64,000 nt of DNA from JBBEAM01 sp942491105 (GTDB taxonomy: Bacteria; Pseudomonadota; Alphaproteobacteria; Kiloniellales; DSM-21159), in contig CALNZX010000010.1 of NCBI GenBank assembly GCA_942491105.1, positions 1 through 64,000 of the forward strand, read 5' to 3'. This document shows, in pieces, positions 8,056-17,014 of the stretch (positions within the stretch are counted from its first letter, which is position 1; each line of letters opens with the position of its first letter). The notes below the pieces were generated by a model. It worked only from the letters and a program-made list of their open reading frames with translations, made no database searches and was not told the origin of the DNA. A program made the position numbers and the translations under genes.

Positions 8056-9092
8056 GCGGGCTCCTTTGGGTGCAGCAGGCAGGCATCGCCGTAAGAAAAG
8101 AAGCGATAGCGCCCGGCGATGGCGTGGGCGTAGGCGGACTGCATCCGCTCCAGGCCGGAAAAGGCGCTGACCAGCATGAACAGCGTGGAGCGGGGCAGGT
8201 GGAAGTTGGTCATCAGCAGGTCGACGATCTTGAAGCGGTAGCCGGGAAGAATGAACAGCCGCGTTTCGCCGGAGAAGGCTTCGAGACTACCATCCTCGCC
8301 GGCGGCGGACTCCAGGATCCTCAAGGAGGTGGTGCCGACGGAAACGATGCGGCGCCCCGCGCGCTTGGCGCTATCGATCCGGTGTGCCGCCTGGGCGTCG
8401 ATCTCGCCGATCTCGGCGTGCATCTTGTGCTGGGTCACGTCCTCGACCTTGACCGGCAGGAAGGTTCCCGCGCCGACATGCAGGGTCACATTCACCCGCT
8501 CGACCCCGCGCGCGTCGAGGGCGGCGAACAGCGCCTCGGTGAAGTGCAGACCGGCGGTCGGCGCCGCCACGGCGCCTTCCCGGCGCGCGTAGATCGTCTG
8601 ATAGGCGCCCAGATCGCCGGCTTCCCCGCCCTCGGGCCGGTGGATATAGGGCGGCAGCGGCATTTCCCCGTGGCGCTTCAGGGCCGCGAGCAGCTCGGCG
8701 CCGCCCCGATCGAAGCGCAGGCGAATCTCGCCTGCCTCGCGCTTCTCGGCGATCTCGGCGGCGAAATCCCCGGCGAAGGACAGCGTATCGCCTTCCTTCA
8801 AACGCCGGGCCGGGCGCGCGAAAGCGTCCCAGGTATCGGGCGCGTGCTGTTTGTGCAGGGTCACCTCGACCTTGCCGCCGCTGGGGCGCTGTCCATGCAG
8901 GCGCGCCGGAATGACCTTGGTATCGTTGAACACCATCAGGTCGCCGGGGCGCAGCAGTCCGGGCAGATCGCGCAGACCGCGATCGGCCAGTTCCGCGCCG
9001 ATTTCCAGCAGCCGCGCGGAATCCCGGGGTTCCGCGGGATGCTGGGCGATCAGCTCGCTGGGCAGCTCGAAGTCGAAAGCGCGAATGTCCAT
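8052..9092 (-). CDS. queA: S-adenosylmethionine:tRNA ribosyltransferase-isomerase
   Basis: A 346-residue QueA protein, which transfers the ribosyl part of SAM to preQ1 in tRNA to make epoxyqueuosine. The diagnostic segments are present: FDFELPSELIAQHPAEPRD at the start, VFNDTKVIPARL, TAGLHFTEALF, HVGAGTFLPVK and TNFHLPRSTLFMLVSAF. The ATG at 9092 (MDIRAFDFEL) agrees with the family N-terminus, although the frame is open 12 codons further and no strong ribosome site is visible. It is translationally coupled to tgt by an ATGA overlap, the usual arrangement for this pathway. Confidence 0.95.
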   Translation of the reverse strand: MDIRAFDFELPSELIAQHPAEPRDSARLLEIGAELADRGLRDLPGLLRPGDLMVFNDTKVIPARLHGQRPSGGKVEVTLHKQHAPDTWDAFARPARRLKEGDTLSFAGDFAAEIAEKREAGEIRLRFDRGGAELLAALKRHGEMPLPPYIHRPEGGEAGDLGAYQTIYARREGAVAAPTAGLHFTEALFAALDARGVERVNVTLHVGAGTFLPVKVEDVTQHKMHAEIGEIDAQAAHRIDSAKRAGRRIVSVGTTSLRILESAAGEDGSLEAFSGETRLFILPGYRFKIVDLLMTNFHLPRSTLFMLVSAFSGLERMQSAYAHAIAGRYRFFSYGDACLLHPKEPA

Positions 9093-9140
9093 GGCGGCGC
9101 TAACTAACACCGCCGTTCGCGATGGCAAAGCGCTTTGCCG

Positions 9141-9935
9141 TTAGCGGAAGCTGGCCGGGCGTTTCTCGCGAAAGGCGGCAAGACCCTCGGCGAAGTCGGG
9201 ATCGGCCGCGCAGTCGCGCTGGAACCGCGCTTCCAGGTCGAGCTGATCGGACAGACTAGCCTGCAGCGATACCGCCAGCGCCTGCTTGGCATGAGCCTGG
9301 GCGCGGCGCGGGCCGGCGGCCAGTTTTCCGGCCAAGGTCTCGGCTTCGGCCATCAGATCGGCATCGGGCACGCAGCGGTTGATCAGGCCCCAGTCGAGGG
9401 CCTGGGCGGCGGAGAGGGCTTCACCGAGCAAGGCCAGTTCACGGGCCCGCGCCTCGCCGATCAGACGCGGCAGGAAAAAGCTGCTGCCGCAGTCGGGTTG
9501 CAGCCCGATCCGCCGGAAGGCCTGTATGAAGCTCGCGGACTCGGCGGCGACGATCAGATCGCAAGCCAAGGCCAGGGACATGCCCGCGCCGGCGGCGATG
9601 CCATTGACCGCGGCGACGACCGGCAGCGGCGAGTGCCGCAGCTTGAGAACCAGCGGGTGATAGAAGCGCGCCAGGGAGTCTTCGAGCAGCTCCGGCCGTC
9701 TGTTCCGCGGGGCGTCGATGATCTCGCGCTCCGAGAGGTCCTGTCCGGCGCAGAAGGCCCGGCCGCTGCCGGTCAGGATCACGGCGCGAACCTGCGACTC
9801 CGCTTCGGCCCGGTTCAGGGCGGCCAGGGCCTCGCTCAGCGTCGCGCGATCGAGCCCGTTCAGACGCTCTGGGCGGTTGAAGGTGATGCGGCAGATTGCC
9901 CCATCGGCTTTGTAGAGAACCGCGCTTTCGGCCAT
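9141..9935 (-). CDS. Enoyl-CoA hydratase/isomerase family protein (PaaG-like)
   Basis: A 264-residue crotonase-fold protein. FCAGQDLSEREI and VNGIAAGAGMSLALACDLIV form the oxyanion-hole segments, and QAFRRIGLQPDCGSSFFLPR matches the PaaG subgroup, which isomerises or hydrates ring-derived or unsaturated acyl-CoA esters. In PaaG-like enzymes the acidic residue in 'PDxG' is catalytic, and here Asp is present. The ATG at 9935 follows GGGAGGTAAGC; the long upstream extension of the frame is antisense to the DUF423 gene. No other paa genes are nearby, so a phenylacetate role is not supported by context; general fatty acid beta-oxidation is equally likely. Confidence 0.85.
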   Translation of the reverse strand: MAESAVLYKADGAICRITFNRPERLNGLDRATLSEALAALNRAEAESQVRAVILTGSGRAFCAGQDLSEREIIDAPRNRRPELLEDSLARFYHPLVLKLRHSPLPVVAAVNGIAAGAGMSLALACDLIVAAESASFIQAFRRIGLQPDCGSSFFLPRLIGEARARELALLGEALSAAQALDWGLINRCVPDADLMAEAETLAGKLAAGPRRAQAHAKQALAVSLQASLSDQLDLEARFQRDCAADPDFAEGLAAFREKRPASFR

Positions 9936-10016
9936 GCTTACCTCCCGAATTGCTTTGCTCGCAGGCGCTTCCCAGATGTACAGCAGGACCTGGGTCGCAG
10001 GAAGGGAGATGCCGTT

Positions 10017-10400
10017 GTGAACCGCTTTAGTATCGTCGCCGGCGCCCTCGCCGGTTTTCTTGCGGTGGCGCTCGGCGCCTACGCGGCGCACGGCCTGCCG
10101 GCGAGCATGGCGCCGCAGGCCCAGGGCTGGATCGATACCGGTCTGCGCTATCATGGCATGCATGCCGTGGTTCTGCTGGCCGTCGGCCTGCTGCCTCGCG
10201 CCAATCTGTGGAGCCGTGTCGCCGCCTGGTCCTTCCTGCTCGGCATGATCGTGTTCAGCGGGTTGCTCTACGTCATGGCCTTCACCAGTTTCTCCGATCT
10301 TGGCGCCATGGTGCCGGTCGGCGGCCTGCTGCTGCTGCTTGGCTGGGCCGCGCTCCTCGGCTATGCCGTGACCTACCGGGATGGGAGAAGCGACCAATGA
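10017..10400 (+). CDS. DUF423 family membrane protein
   Basis: A 127-residue protein with four predicted membrane helices and the DUF423 signature GALAGFLAVALGAYAAHGL near the start, then GLRYHGMHAVVLLAVGLL. The family (E. coli YgdD type) has unknown function. The GTG start at 10017 gives the expected VNRFSIVAG N-terminus and lies eight bases after GGGAG; the nearby ATG at 10009 is out of frame and stops at once. The last codons overlap the TusA-like gene by ATGA, so the pair is translationally coupled. Confidence 0.85.
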   Translation: MNRFSIVAGALAGFLAVALGAYAAHGLPASMAPQAQGWIDTGLRYHGMHAVVLLAVGLLPRANLWSRVAAWSFLLGMIVFSGLLYVMAFTSFSDLGAMVPVGGLLLLLGWAALLGYAVTYRDGRSDQ

Positions 10401-10621
10401 GCGATCAACACCTCGATGCCAAGGGCCTGAAATGCCCGCTGCCCGTACTCAAGGCGGGCAAGGCCATGAAGGCCCTGGAACCCGGCATGGTTCTGACGGT
10501 CGAGGCCACGGATCCCAGCGCGCCGGAGGACTTCGCGAACTTCTGCGAGACCACGGGGCATCAACTGCTGGACAGCGCGGAAAACGACGGCGTCTACCGC
10601 TTTACCCTCAAAAAAGCCTGA
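10397..10621 (+). CDS. TusA-family sulfur carrier protein
   Basis: A 74-residue protein with the SirA/TusA fold signature DAKGLKCPLPVLKAGKAM, the CPxP motif carrying the sulfur-binding Cys13. Such proteins pass persulfide sulfur to acceptors, for tRNA thiolation, molybdenum cofactor synthesis or other sulfur relays. It overlaps the DUF423 gene by ATGA. True E. coli-type TusA works with TusBCDE, none of which is in the window, so the exact relay here is unknown; the family call is firm. Confidence 0.9.
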   Translation: MSDQHLDAKGLKCPLPVLKAGKAMKALEPGMVLTVEATDPSAPEDFANFCETTGHQLLDSAENDGVYRFTLKKA

Positions 10622-10676
10622 AGCAACAACGCCTTGTGGCCTAGGGGCCGCGGGTCAAGCCTATCACTGGAGCCAC

Positions 10677-11606
10677 ATGACCACCCTGCTCTATACCCAC
10701 GAGGACTGCTTTCATCACGATACCGGCCAGATGCACCCGGAATGCCCGGAACGTCTCAAGGCCGTACTGGCAGCGCTCGATGCCGAGGAGTTTAGCGCCT
10801 TGCAGCGCCGGGAAGCGCCCAAGGCCAGCCGGGAGCAGCTCGCGCGGGTGCATCCCGAGGCCTATATCGCGCGGGTTCTCGCCGCCATCCCCGCAAGCGG
10901 CCATGCGAACCTCGATGGCGATACCACGCTGTCGCCGGGTTCCGGCGATGCGGCGCTGCGCGCCGCCGGCGCGCTCTGCGCCGCCGTCGATGCCGTGATG
11001 GCGGAGGAAGCGCGGAACGCCTTTTGCGCCGTACGTCCGCCGGGACATCACGCCGAGCCGGAGACGGCGATGGGGTTTTGCCTGTTCAACAATATCGCCG
11101 TCGGGGCGCTGCATGCCCGCCACGCGCACCGCCTGTCGCGTATCGCCGTGGTGGATTTCGACGTGCATCACGGCAATGGCACCCAGGCCGCGTTCTGGAA
11201 CGATCCCGACCTGCTGTTCGCCTCGACCCATCAATCGCCGCTCTATCCAGGGACCGGGCGGCCGGAGGAGCGGGGCGTCGCCGGCAACATCATCAATCTG
11301 CCCTTGCCGCCGATGGCCGGCTCCGATGAGTTTCGCCGGGCGATGCGCGATGGGGTTTTCCCCAAGCTGGCGCATTTTCAGCCCGAGCTGATCCTGATCT
11401 CCGCCGGGTTCGACGCCCATGAGGAGGACCCCCTGGCCTCTCTGAGGTTCCACGAGGACGACTACGCCTGGGCGACCGGCGAGCTGTTGCACATCGCGGA
11501 AAGCGCCTGCGGCGGACGTCTGATCTCGACCTTGGAGGGCGGCTACGATATTCATGCCCTTGGGCGCTGCGCCGCCGCGCATGTCCGCGCCCTGATGAAC
11601 GCATAA
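10677..11606 (+). CDS. Histone deacetylase-like (class II) amidohydrolase
   Basis: A 309-residue protein of the arginase/deacetylase fold. It has the N-terminal HPECPERLKAVLAAL, the active-site block RPPGHHAEPETAMGFCLFNN with tandem His, and the metal-binding VVDFDVHHGNGT and SAGFDAHEEDPL motifs (Asp-His and Asp ligands). Bacterial homologues deacetylate acetylpolyamines, acetoin-related targets or acetyl-lysine; the substrate here is unclear. It precedes xseB by 26 bases and the ispA-dxs genes follow, an arrangement I recall as common in Alphaproteobacteria, so it is probably part of a housekeeping transcript. Confidence 0.9.
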   Translation: MTTLLYTHEDCFHHDTGQMHPECPERLKAVLAALDAEEFSALQRREAPKASREQLARVHPEAYIARVLAAIPASGHANLDGDTTLSPGSGDAALRAAGALCAAVDAVMAEEARNAFCAVRPPGHHAEPETAMGFCLFNNIAVGALHARHAHRLSRIAVVDFDVHHGNGTQAAFWNDPDLLFASTHQSPLYPGTGRPEERGVAGNIINLPLPPMAGSDEFRRAMRDGVFPKLAHFQPELILISAGFDAHEEDPLASLRFHEDDYAWATGELLHIAESACGGRLISTLEGGYDIHALGRCAAAHVRALMNA

Positions 11607-11632
11607 GCCCGGAGCTTCCGAGGAGACGCGCC

Positions 11633-11887
11633 ATGGCCGACACAAAAATACCCGCCGAAGTCCAGAAGATGAGCTTCGAAGAGGCTCTCGAAGAGCTGAA
11701 GACGCTGGTTGCCAAGCTGGAAAGCGGCGAGGGCAAGCTCGACGACGCGATCGCGTCCTATGAGCGCGGATCGCAGCTCAAGGCGCACTGCGAGGCCAAG
11801 CTGCAGGAGGCTCAGGCCAAGATCGAGAAGATCACCTTCAGCGGCGAGGGAAGCCCGAAGACCGAACCCTTCGACCCCGAGACGTGA
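11633..11887 (+). CDS. xseB: Exodeoxyribonuclease VII small subunit
   Basis: An 84-residue XseB: MSFEEALEELKTLVAKLESG followed by GKLDDAIASYERGSQLKAHC is the diagnostic helical hairpin. The small subunit assembles in several copies with XseA to degrade single-stranded DNA into oligonucleotides; xseA is elsewhere. The ATG follows GGAGACGC. The gene lies immediately before ispA, the standard arrangement (xseB-ispA-dxs) across Proteobacteria. Confidence 0.96.
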   Translation: MADTKIPAEVQKMSFEEALEELKTLVAKLESGEGKLDDAIASYERGSQLKAHCEAKLQEAQAKIEKITFSGEGSPKTEPFDPET

Positions 11888-11924
11888 CCGGCGCTTCGGA
11901 CGCCGCATTCCAGACGCATTGAAA

Positions 11925-12812
11925 ATGAGCGATTTCGCGCAAGACCTGGGCCGTTCCGCGGCCGCGATCGAACCGATGCTGCAAGCCCTGCTGCCCCCGG
12001 TGGCGGGACCGCGCGGCCAGGTGATCGAGGCGATGCGCTACGCCGTTTTGGGTGGCGGCAAGCGGCTGCGTCCGCATCTGCTGCTCTGCAGCGCGGCTTT
12101 GTTCGAGGTGCCGGAGACCGAGGCGCTGCGGGCTGCGGCGGCGCTGGAAATGGTTCATTGCTACAGCTTGATCCATGACGATCTGCCGGCGATGGACGAT
12201 TCCCCCCTGCGGCGCGGCAGGCCGACACTGCATAAGGTCTATGGCGAGGCCATCGCGATCCTTGCCGGGGATGCCTTGCTGACCGAGGCCTTCGCGGTGC
12301 TGGCCGATTCGGCGACGGCCGCCGACCCGGCGCTGCGCGGCGAGTTGGTCGCCGGTTTGGCCGCCGCCGCGGGCACGGCAGGCATGGTCGGGGGTCAGAC
12401 CCTGGACATCTCGCCGGAGCGCGGCGCGTTGGATTTGCAGGGCGTCACCGAACTGCAGGGCATGAAAACCGGTGCCCTGATCGCCTTCGCCTGCGAGGCA
12501 GGTGCGATTCTCGGCGGGGCCAGCGCCGTGGCGCGGCAGGCGCTGGCCGGCTATGCGCGGCATCTGGGGCTGGCCTTTCAGATCGTCGACGATTTGCTGG
12601 ATGCCGAGGGCGACGCCGGGGCGCTCGGTAAACCGGTGGGACAGGACGCAGCTCTTGAAAAAGCCACCTTTCTGGGGTTGCTAGGGACAGCCGAAGCCCG
12701 CCGCAGGGCCGAGGCCGAAGTGGCCGGAAGTTTGAGTTGCCTTGAAATCTTCGACCAGAAGGCAGATTCTCTAAGACATACGGCACGCTTTGTGGTGCAA
12801 CGCAGCTCATAA
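11925..12812 (+). CDS. ispA: Farnesyl diphosphate synthase (polyprenyl synthetase)
   Basis: A 295-residue short-chain prenyltransferase that makes farnesyl (or geranyl) diphosphate from IPP and DMAPP. The first aspartate-rich motif is LIHDDLPAMDDSPLRRGRPT and the second is FQIVDDLLDAEGD; GGGKRLRPHLLL binds the diphosphate. The ATG at 11925 (MSDFAQDLGR) is chosen from family length. There is no good Shine-Dalgarno sequence, so initiation may depend on coupling to xseB, which stops 37 bases upstream. It supplies quinone, undecaprenyl and carotenoid or hopanoid precursors with dxs next door. Confidence 0.95.
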   Translation: MSDFAQDLGRSAAAIEPMLQALLPPVAGPRGQVIEAMRYAVLGGGKRLRPHLLLCSAALFEVPETEALRAAAALEMVHCYSLIHDDLPAMDDSPLRRGRPTLHKVYGEAIAILAGDALLTEAFAVLADSATAADPALRGELVAGLAAAAGTAGMVGGQTLDISPERGALDLQGVTELQGMKTGALIAFACEAGAILGGASAVARQALAGYARHLGLAFQIVDDLLDAEGDAGALGKPVGQDAALEKATFLGLLGTAEARRRAEAEVAGSLSCLEIFDQKADSLRHTARFVVQRSS

Positions 12813-12842
12813 CGGGCCGATCGTCGCGTGGAAGGGGCAGTT

Positions 12843-14768
12843 TTGGACGAAAACAGCAAAACGGCATTGCTGGATCAGGTGAAGGTTCCTGGCGATCTGC
12901 GCAAGCTTCCGGAGAGCGCCTTGCGGCAGCTCGCCGACGAACTGCGCGCGGAATTGATCGACGCGGTTTCGATGACCGGCGGCCACTTGGGCGCCGGGCT
13001 CGGCGTGGTCGAACTGACCGTGGCTTTGCACTATGTCTTCGAAACGCCCGACGACAAGCTGATCTGGGATGTCGGTCACCAGTGCTATCCGCACAAGATT
13101 CTGACTGGGCGGCGCGACCAGATTCGCACCCTGCGCCAGGGCGGCGGCCTCTCCGGCTTCACCAGCCGCAAGGAAAGCGTCTACGACCCCTTCGGCGCGG
13201 CGCATTCCTCGACCTCGATTTCCTCAGGCCTCGGCTATGCCGTGGGACGAGATCTGGCGGGGCGAAAGAACAACGTCATCGCGGTGATCGGCGATGGCGC
13301 GATGTCGGCCGGCATGGCCTACGAGGCGATGAACAACGCCGGCTCCAAGGACAGCCGCCTGATCGTCGTGCTGAACGACAACGACATGTCGATCGCGCCG
13401 CCGGTCGGCGCGATGAGCGCCTATCTCTCCCGGTTGCTGTCCTCGAAGTCCTATCAGTCGCTGCGCCATCTCGGTAAAGAGATCTCGGGCAAGTTTCCGC
13501 GCCCCTTCAAGATGGCGGCGCAGCGCGCCGAGGAATTCGCCCGTGGCATGCTGACCGGTGGCACGCTGTTCGAGGAACTGGGCTTTTTCTATATCGGGCC
13601 GATCGACGGCCATAACCTCGATCACCTGCTGCCGGTGCTCAAGAACGCCCGCGACACCAGTTGGGACGGGCCGATCCTGATCCATGCGGTAACCCAGAAG
13701 GGCAAGGGCTACGAGCCGGCCGAACAGGCCGCCGACAAGTATCACGGCGTTGCCAAGTTCGACGTCGTAACCGGCAAGCAAGCCAAACCGGCGCCCAAGG
13801 CCCCCGCCTATACCTCGGTATTCGCCGACGCCCTGGTCGAGGAGGCGCGCCACGACGACAAGATCGTCGCGGTCACAGCCGCCATGCCCTCGGGCACCGG
13901 GCTGAACAAGTTCCAGGAGGTCTTCCCGGACCGCACCTTCGACGTCGGCATTGCCGAGCAGCACGCGGTGACCTTTTGCGGCGGGCTGGCCTGCGAGGGA
14001 TTCAAGCCCTTCGCGGCGATCTATTCGACCTTCCTGCAGCGGGCTTACGACCAGGTGGTGCACGATATCGCGATCCAGCAGCTGCCGGTACGCTTCGTCA
14101 TCGACCGCGCCGGCATGGTCGGGGCCGACGGCGTGACCCACCAGGGCTCCTACGACATCACTTTTCTCGGCTGCCTGCCCGGTTTCGTGCTGATGGCCGC
14201 CGCCGACGAGGTGGAGCTGATGCACATGGTCGCGACCCAGGCGCTGATCGACGACCGCCCCTCGGCGCTGCGCTATCCGCGCGGCGAGGGGCTCGGGCTC
14301 GAGCGTCCCCAGCGCGGCACACCGCTGGAACTCGGCAAGGGCCGGGTGCTGCGCGAGGGCACCAAGGTCGCGATCCTGTCCTACGGAACGCGGCTGCAGG
14401 AAGCTCTGGCGGCGGCGGACGATCTGGCGGCGCGGGGCTTCTCCACGACGGTGGCCGACGCGCGCTTCGCCAAGCCTCTCGACGAGGATCTGGTGCGCCG
14501 CCTCGCCGGCGAGCACGAAGTGATGATCACGCTTGAGGAAGGCGCCATCGGCGGTTTCGCCACGCAGGTCATGCACTTCCTGGCGCGCGAGGGCCTGCTG
14601 GAAAGCGGCCTGAAGTTCCGCCCGCTCTGCCTGCCGGATATCTTCATCGATCACGATAAGCCGGAGAAGCAGTGGGAGGCGGCCGGTCTGACGGCCCCAA
14701 ACATCTCCTCGACGGCGCTGCACGCGCTCGGCTGGAACGACACCGAGATCGCGCCAGCCCGCGCCTAA
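12843..14768 (+). CDS. dxs: 1-Deoxy-D-xylulose-5-phosphate synthase
   Basis: DXS condenses pyruvate and glyceraldehyde 3-phosphate to DXP, the entry to the MEP isoprenoid pathway and a precursor of thiazole and pyridoxal. The thiamine diphosphate motif GDGAMSAGMAYEAMNNAG, the GHQCYPHKILTGR block and the transketolase pyrimidine domain (DVGIAEQHAVTFCGGLA) are all present. The frame is open from a GTG at 12828, but a TTG at 12843 sits seven bases after GGAAGGGG and gives the usual N-terminal spacing, so TTG was chosen; the two differ by five residues. It follows ispA directly. Confidence 0.95.
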   Translation: MDENSKTALLDQVKVPGDLRKLPESALRQLADELRAELIDAVSMTGGHLGAGLGVVELTVALHYVFETPDDKLIWDVGHQCYPHKILTGRRDQIRTLRQGGGLSGFTSRKESVYDPFGAAHSSTSISSGLGYAVGRDLAGRKNNVIAVIGDGAMSAGMAYEAMNNAGSKDSRLIVVLNDNDMSIAPPVGAMSAYLSRLLSSKSYQSLRHLGKEISGKFPRPFKMAAQRAEEFARGMLTGGTLFEELGFFYIGPIDGHNLDHLLPVLKNARDTSWDGPILIHAVTQKGKGYEPAEQAADKYHGVAKFDVVTGKQAKPAPKAPAYTSVFADALVEEARHDDKIVAVTAAMPSGTGLNKFQEVFPDRTFDVGIAEQHAVTFCGGLACEGFKPFAAIYSTFLQRAYDQVVHDIAIQQLPVRFVIDRAGMVGADGVTHQGSYDITFLGCLPGFVLMAAADEVELMHMVATQALIDDRPSALRYPRGEGLGLERPQRGTPLELGKGRVLREGTKVAILSYGTRLQEALAAADDLAARGFSTTVADARFAKPLDEDLVRRLAGEHEVMITLEEGAIGGFATQVMHFLAREGLLESGLKFRPLCLPDIFIDHDKPEKQWEAAGLTAPNISSTALHALGWNDTEIAPARA

Positions 14769-14830
14769 ACTCGCTGTCCCGCCGCATAGCTGCTCTGCAC
14801 GGCCCCGGCTATCGGGCGGCGTTTAAAATC

Positions 14831-14852
14831 GGCATAGTTTCCAGGCTATGCC
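14831..14852 (+). promoter_or_regulatory. Hairpin overlapping the MATE gene start codon
   Basis: GGCATAG (14831-14837) and CTATGCC (14846-14852) form a perfect 7-base-pair stem with an 8-base loop. The start codon of the transporter (14848-14850) lies in the 3' arm and the AGG of the ribosome site lies in the loop. It could limit translation or act as a repressor dyad. The structure is visible; the role is inferred. Confidence 0.4.
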
Positions 14853-16254
14853 ACAGCACCTCGCAAGCTCCTTTCCGGCGGCGGTTCCGCCGCCGGGCGC
14901 GAAACCCTGGCTCATCGAGGCCAAGGCGACGCTGGCGCTCGCCCTGCCGCTGATCGGCGCCCAGCTGGCCCAGGTCGGTATCCAGACCATCGATATCGTG
15001 ATGATCGGCTGGCTCGGGCCTCAGGAACTGGCCGCGGCGGCCTTGGGCAGCAGCGTGTTCTTCGCGTGCTGGCTGTTCGCCATGGGACTCTGCAGTGCCG
15101 TCGCGCCGCTGGTCGCCTACGCGCGCGGCGCCAAGCAGCCGCGCCAGGTGCGCCGTTCCGTGCGTCAGGGCTTTTGGGTGGCCCTGGCCATCGGTATCCC
15201 GCTGTCCTGTGTCCTGTGGCAGATGGAGGCGATACTGCTCGGTCTCGGCCAGCTTCCCGAGAACGCCGCCCTAGCCGGCGCATATATTCAGGCCATGCTG
15301 TTCGGCTTCGTGCCGAGCCTGTGGTTTATCGTCATGCGCTCCTTCCTGTCGGCGATGGACAAAGGCCAGGTCATTCTGATCGTCTCGCTGCTGGCGGTGG
15401 GCCTGAACGCGCTCTGCAACTACGCCCTGATGTTCGGGAATTTCGGTTTTCCGCGGCTCGAGCTTGTCGGCGCCGGGATCGCAAGTTCGCTGGTCGCCTG
15501 CTTCATGTTCGCCGGCCTGCTGGTCTATGCGGTGACCCACCGCAAGCTGAAGCGCTACGCCCTGATGATCCGCTTCTGGCGGCCGGATTGGCCGCTGTTC
15601 TGGGAGATATTCCGGATCGGCACGCCGGTTGGCGCCACCATCCTGATGGAGGCCGGCATGTTCGCGGCGGCCGCGCAGATGATGGGGCGTATCGGTACCA
15701 TCGAGCTGGCGGCCCACACCATCGCCCTGCAGTGCGTCGCCGTTGCCTTCATGCTGCCGCTGGGGCTCGGCCACGCGGCGACCATCAGGGTCGGTCTGGC
15801 CGACGGCCGGCGGCAGTGGGCGGTGATCGGCTATGCCGGCTGGAGCGCGCTGGGCCTGGGGCTGATCTTCGTTGTTCTGACCGTGATCGTCTTCTGGTTC
15901 TTCCCGGTGGCCCTGGTCGACGGCTTTCTCGACCTGGAGTTGGCGGAAAATCTCGCGGTGCTCGACTACGCCGTGATCTTTCTCGGCATCGCCGCGATCT
16001 TCCAGCTCGCCGATTCCGGACAGGTGATCGCTTCCTGCTGTTTGCGCGGCCTGAAGGATACCCGAGTGCCGCTGCTGCTGGCGGCGGCCGGGTATTGGGG
16101 GGTTGGCGTGCCGACTGCCCTATGGCTGGGCTTTTGGACCGATCTCGGCGGCACAGGGGTGTGGATCGGCCTTGCCGTTGGGCTCACGATCACCGCCGTC
16201 ATGATGATCCTGCGGTTCGCGCTGCGCGAGCGGCTCGGTCTGATTCACCGGTGA
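14848..16254 (+). CDS. MATE family efflux transporter (NorM-type)
   Basis: A 468-residue protein with about 12 membrane helices in two homologous halves. MIGWLGPQELAAAALGSSVF and the preceding ALALPLIGAQLAQVGIQTID match the N-terminal half of NorM-like transporters, and the C-terminal half repeats the pattern (EAGMFAAAAQMMGRIGTIEL, AAHTIALQCVAVAFMLPLG). These proteins export cationic drugs or metabolites using Na+ or H+ gradients. The ATG at 14848 lies inside a short hairpin. It sits 79 bases after dxs and 10 bases before tlyA. Substrate unknown. Confidence 0.9.
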   Translation: MPQHLASSFPAAVPPPGAKPWLIEAKATLALALPLIGAQLAQVGIQTIDIVMIGWLGPQELAAAALGSSVFFACWLFAMGLCSAVAPLVAYARGAKQPRQVRRSVRQGFWVALAIGIPLSCVLWQMEAILLGLGQLPENAALAGAYIQAMLFGFVPSLWFIVMRSFLSAMDKGQVILIVSLLAVGLNALCNYALMFGNFGFPRLELVGAGIASSLVACFMFAGLLVYAVTHRKLKRYALMIRFWRPDWPLFWEIFRIGTPVGATILMEAGMFAAAAQMMGRIGTIELAAHTIALQCVAVAFMLPLGLGHAATIRVGLADGRRQWAVIGYAGWSALGLGLIFVVLTVIVFWFFPVALVDGFLDLELAENLAVLDYAVIFLGIAAIFQLADSGQVIASCCLRGLKDTRVPLLLAAAGYWGVGVPTALWLGFWTDLGGTGVWIGLAVGLTITAVMMILRFALRERLGLIHR

Positions 16255-16264
16255 ACCGGACAGC

Positions 16265-17014
16265 ATGAAGAGCGGCAACAAACAACGCGCCGATCAGGCC
16301 TTGGTGGAACGCGGCCTGGTCGAAAGCCGCAGCAAGGCCCAGGCCCTGATCATGGCCGGGCTGGTGTTCAGCGGGGAAAAGCGCATCGACAAGCCCGGAC
16401 AACCGGTCAGCGCGGAGCAGCCCCTCGAGGTCCGTGGCCAGGAGCACCCCTGGGTTTCGCGCGGCGGCTTGAAGCTGGAGAAGGGCTTGGAGGCCTTCGC
16501 GATCGACCCTGCCGGGGCAATCTGCCTCGACATCGGCGCTTCAACCGGCGGATTTACCGATGTGTTGCTGAGCAAGGGGGCCGCGAAGGTCTACGCCGTC
16601 GATGTCGGCCACGGACAGCTTGCCTGGAAGCTGCGCCAGGACACGCGCGTCGTCGTGCTGGAGAAGACCAACGCCCGGCACCTGACACGGGAGCAGGTGT
16701 CCGAACCCATCGACCTGGTGGTCTGTGATGCAAGCTTCATCGGTCTGGAGGTCGTCTTGCCGGCGGGCCTTGCCCTGACCCGTCCCGGCGCCCACCTGGT
16801 GGCGCTGATCAAGCCGCAGTTCGAGGTCGGCAAGGCGCGGGTCGGCAAAGGCGGCGTGGTCCGCGATCCCGAACTGCACCGGGAAGTCTGCGACCGAATC
16901 TCCGCCTGGCTCGACGCCCAGCCGGGCTGGCGCGCGCTGGGTGTCGCGGAAAGCCCGATAACCGGCCCGGAAGGCAATATCGAGTTTCTGCTCGGCGGCC
17001 TGCGCGAGCGCTAG
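16265..17014 (+). CDS. tlyA: TlyA-family rRNA 2'-O-methyltransferase (hemolysin A-like)
   Basis: A 249-residue protein with an N-terminal S4 RNA-binding domain (RADQALVERGLVESRSKAQA to about residue 65) and a C-terminal FtsJ-like methyltransferase domain with the SAM motif CLDIGASTGGFTDVLLSKGA. TlyA methylates ribose of 16S and 23S rRNA cytidines and sets capreomycin sensitivity in mycobacteria; the 'hemolysin' label is historical. It belongs with dxs in many alphaproteobacteria. Its stop shares CTAG with the convergent sppA gene, leaving no room for a terminator. Confidence 0.92.
   Translation: MKSGNKQRADQALVERGLVESRSKAQALIMAGLVFSGEKRIDKPGQPVSAEQPLEVRGQEHPWVSRGGLKLEKGLEAFAIDPAGAICLDIGASTGGFTDVLLSKGAAKVYAVDVGHGQLAWKLRQDTRVVVLEKTNARHLTREQVSEPIDLVVCDASFIGLEVVLPAGLALTRPGAHLVALIKPQFEVGKARVGKGGVVRDPELHREVCDRISAWLDAQPGWRALGVAESPITGPEGNIEFLLGGLRER

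Noticed and set aside
13224..14723. 499-codon open frame opposite dxs
   Set aside because: dxs is complete and conserved in the other strand; this frame shows no domain.
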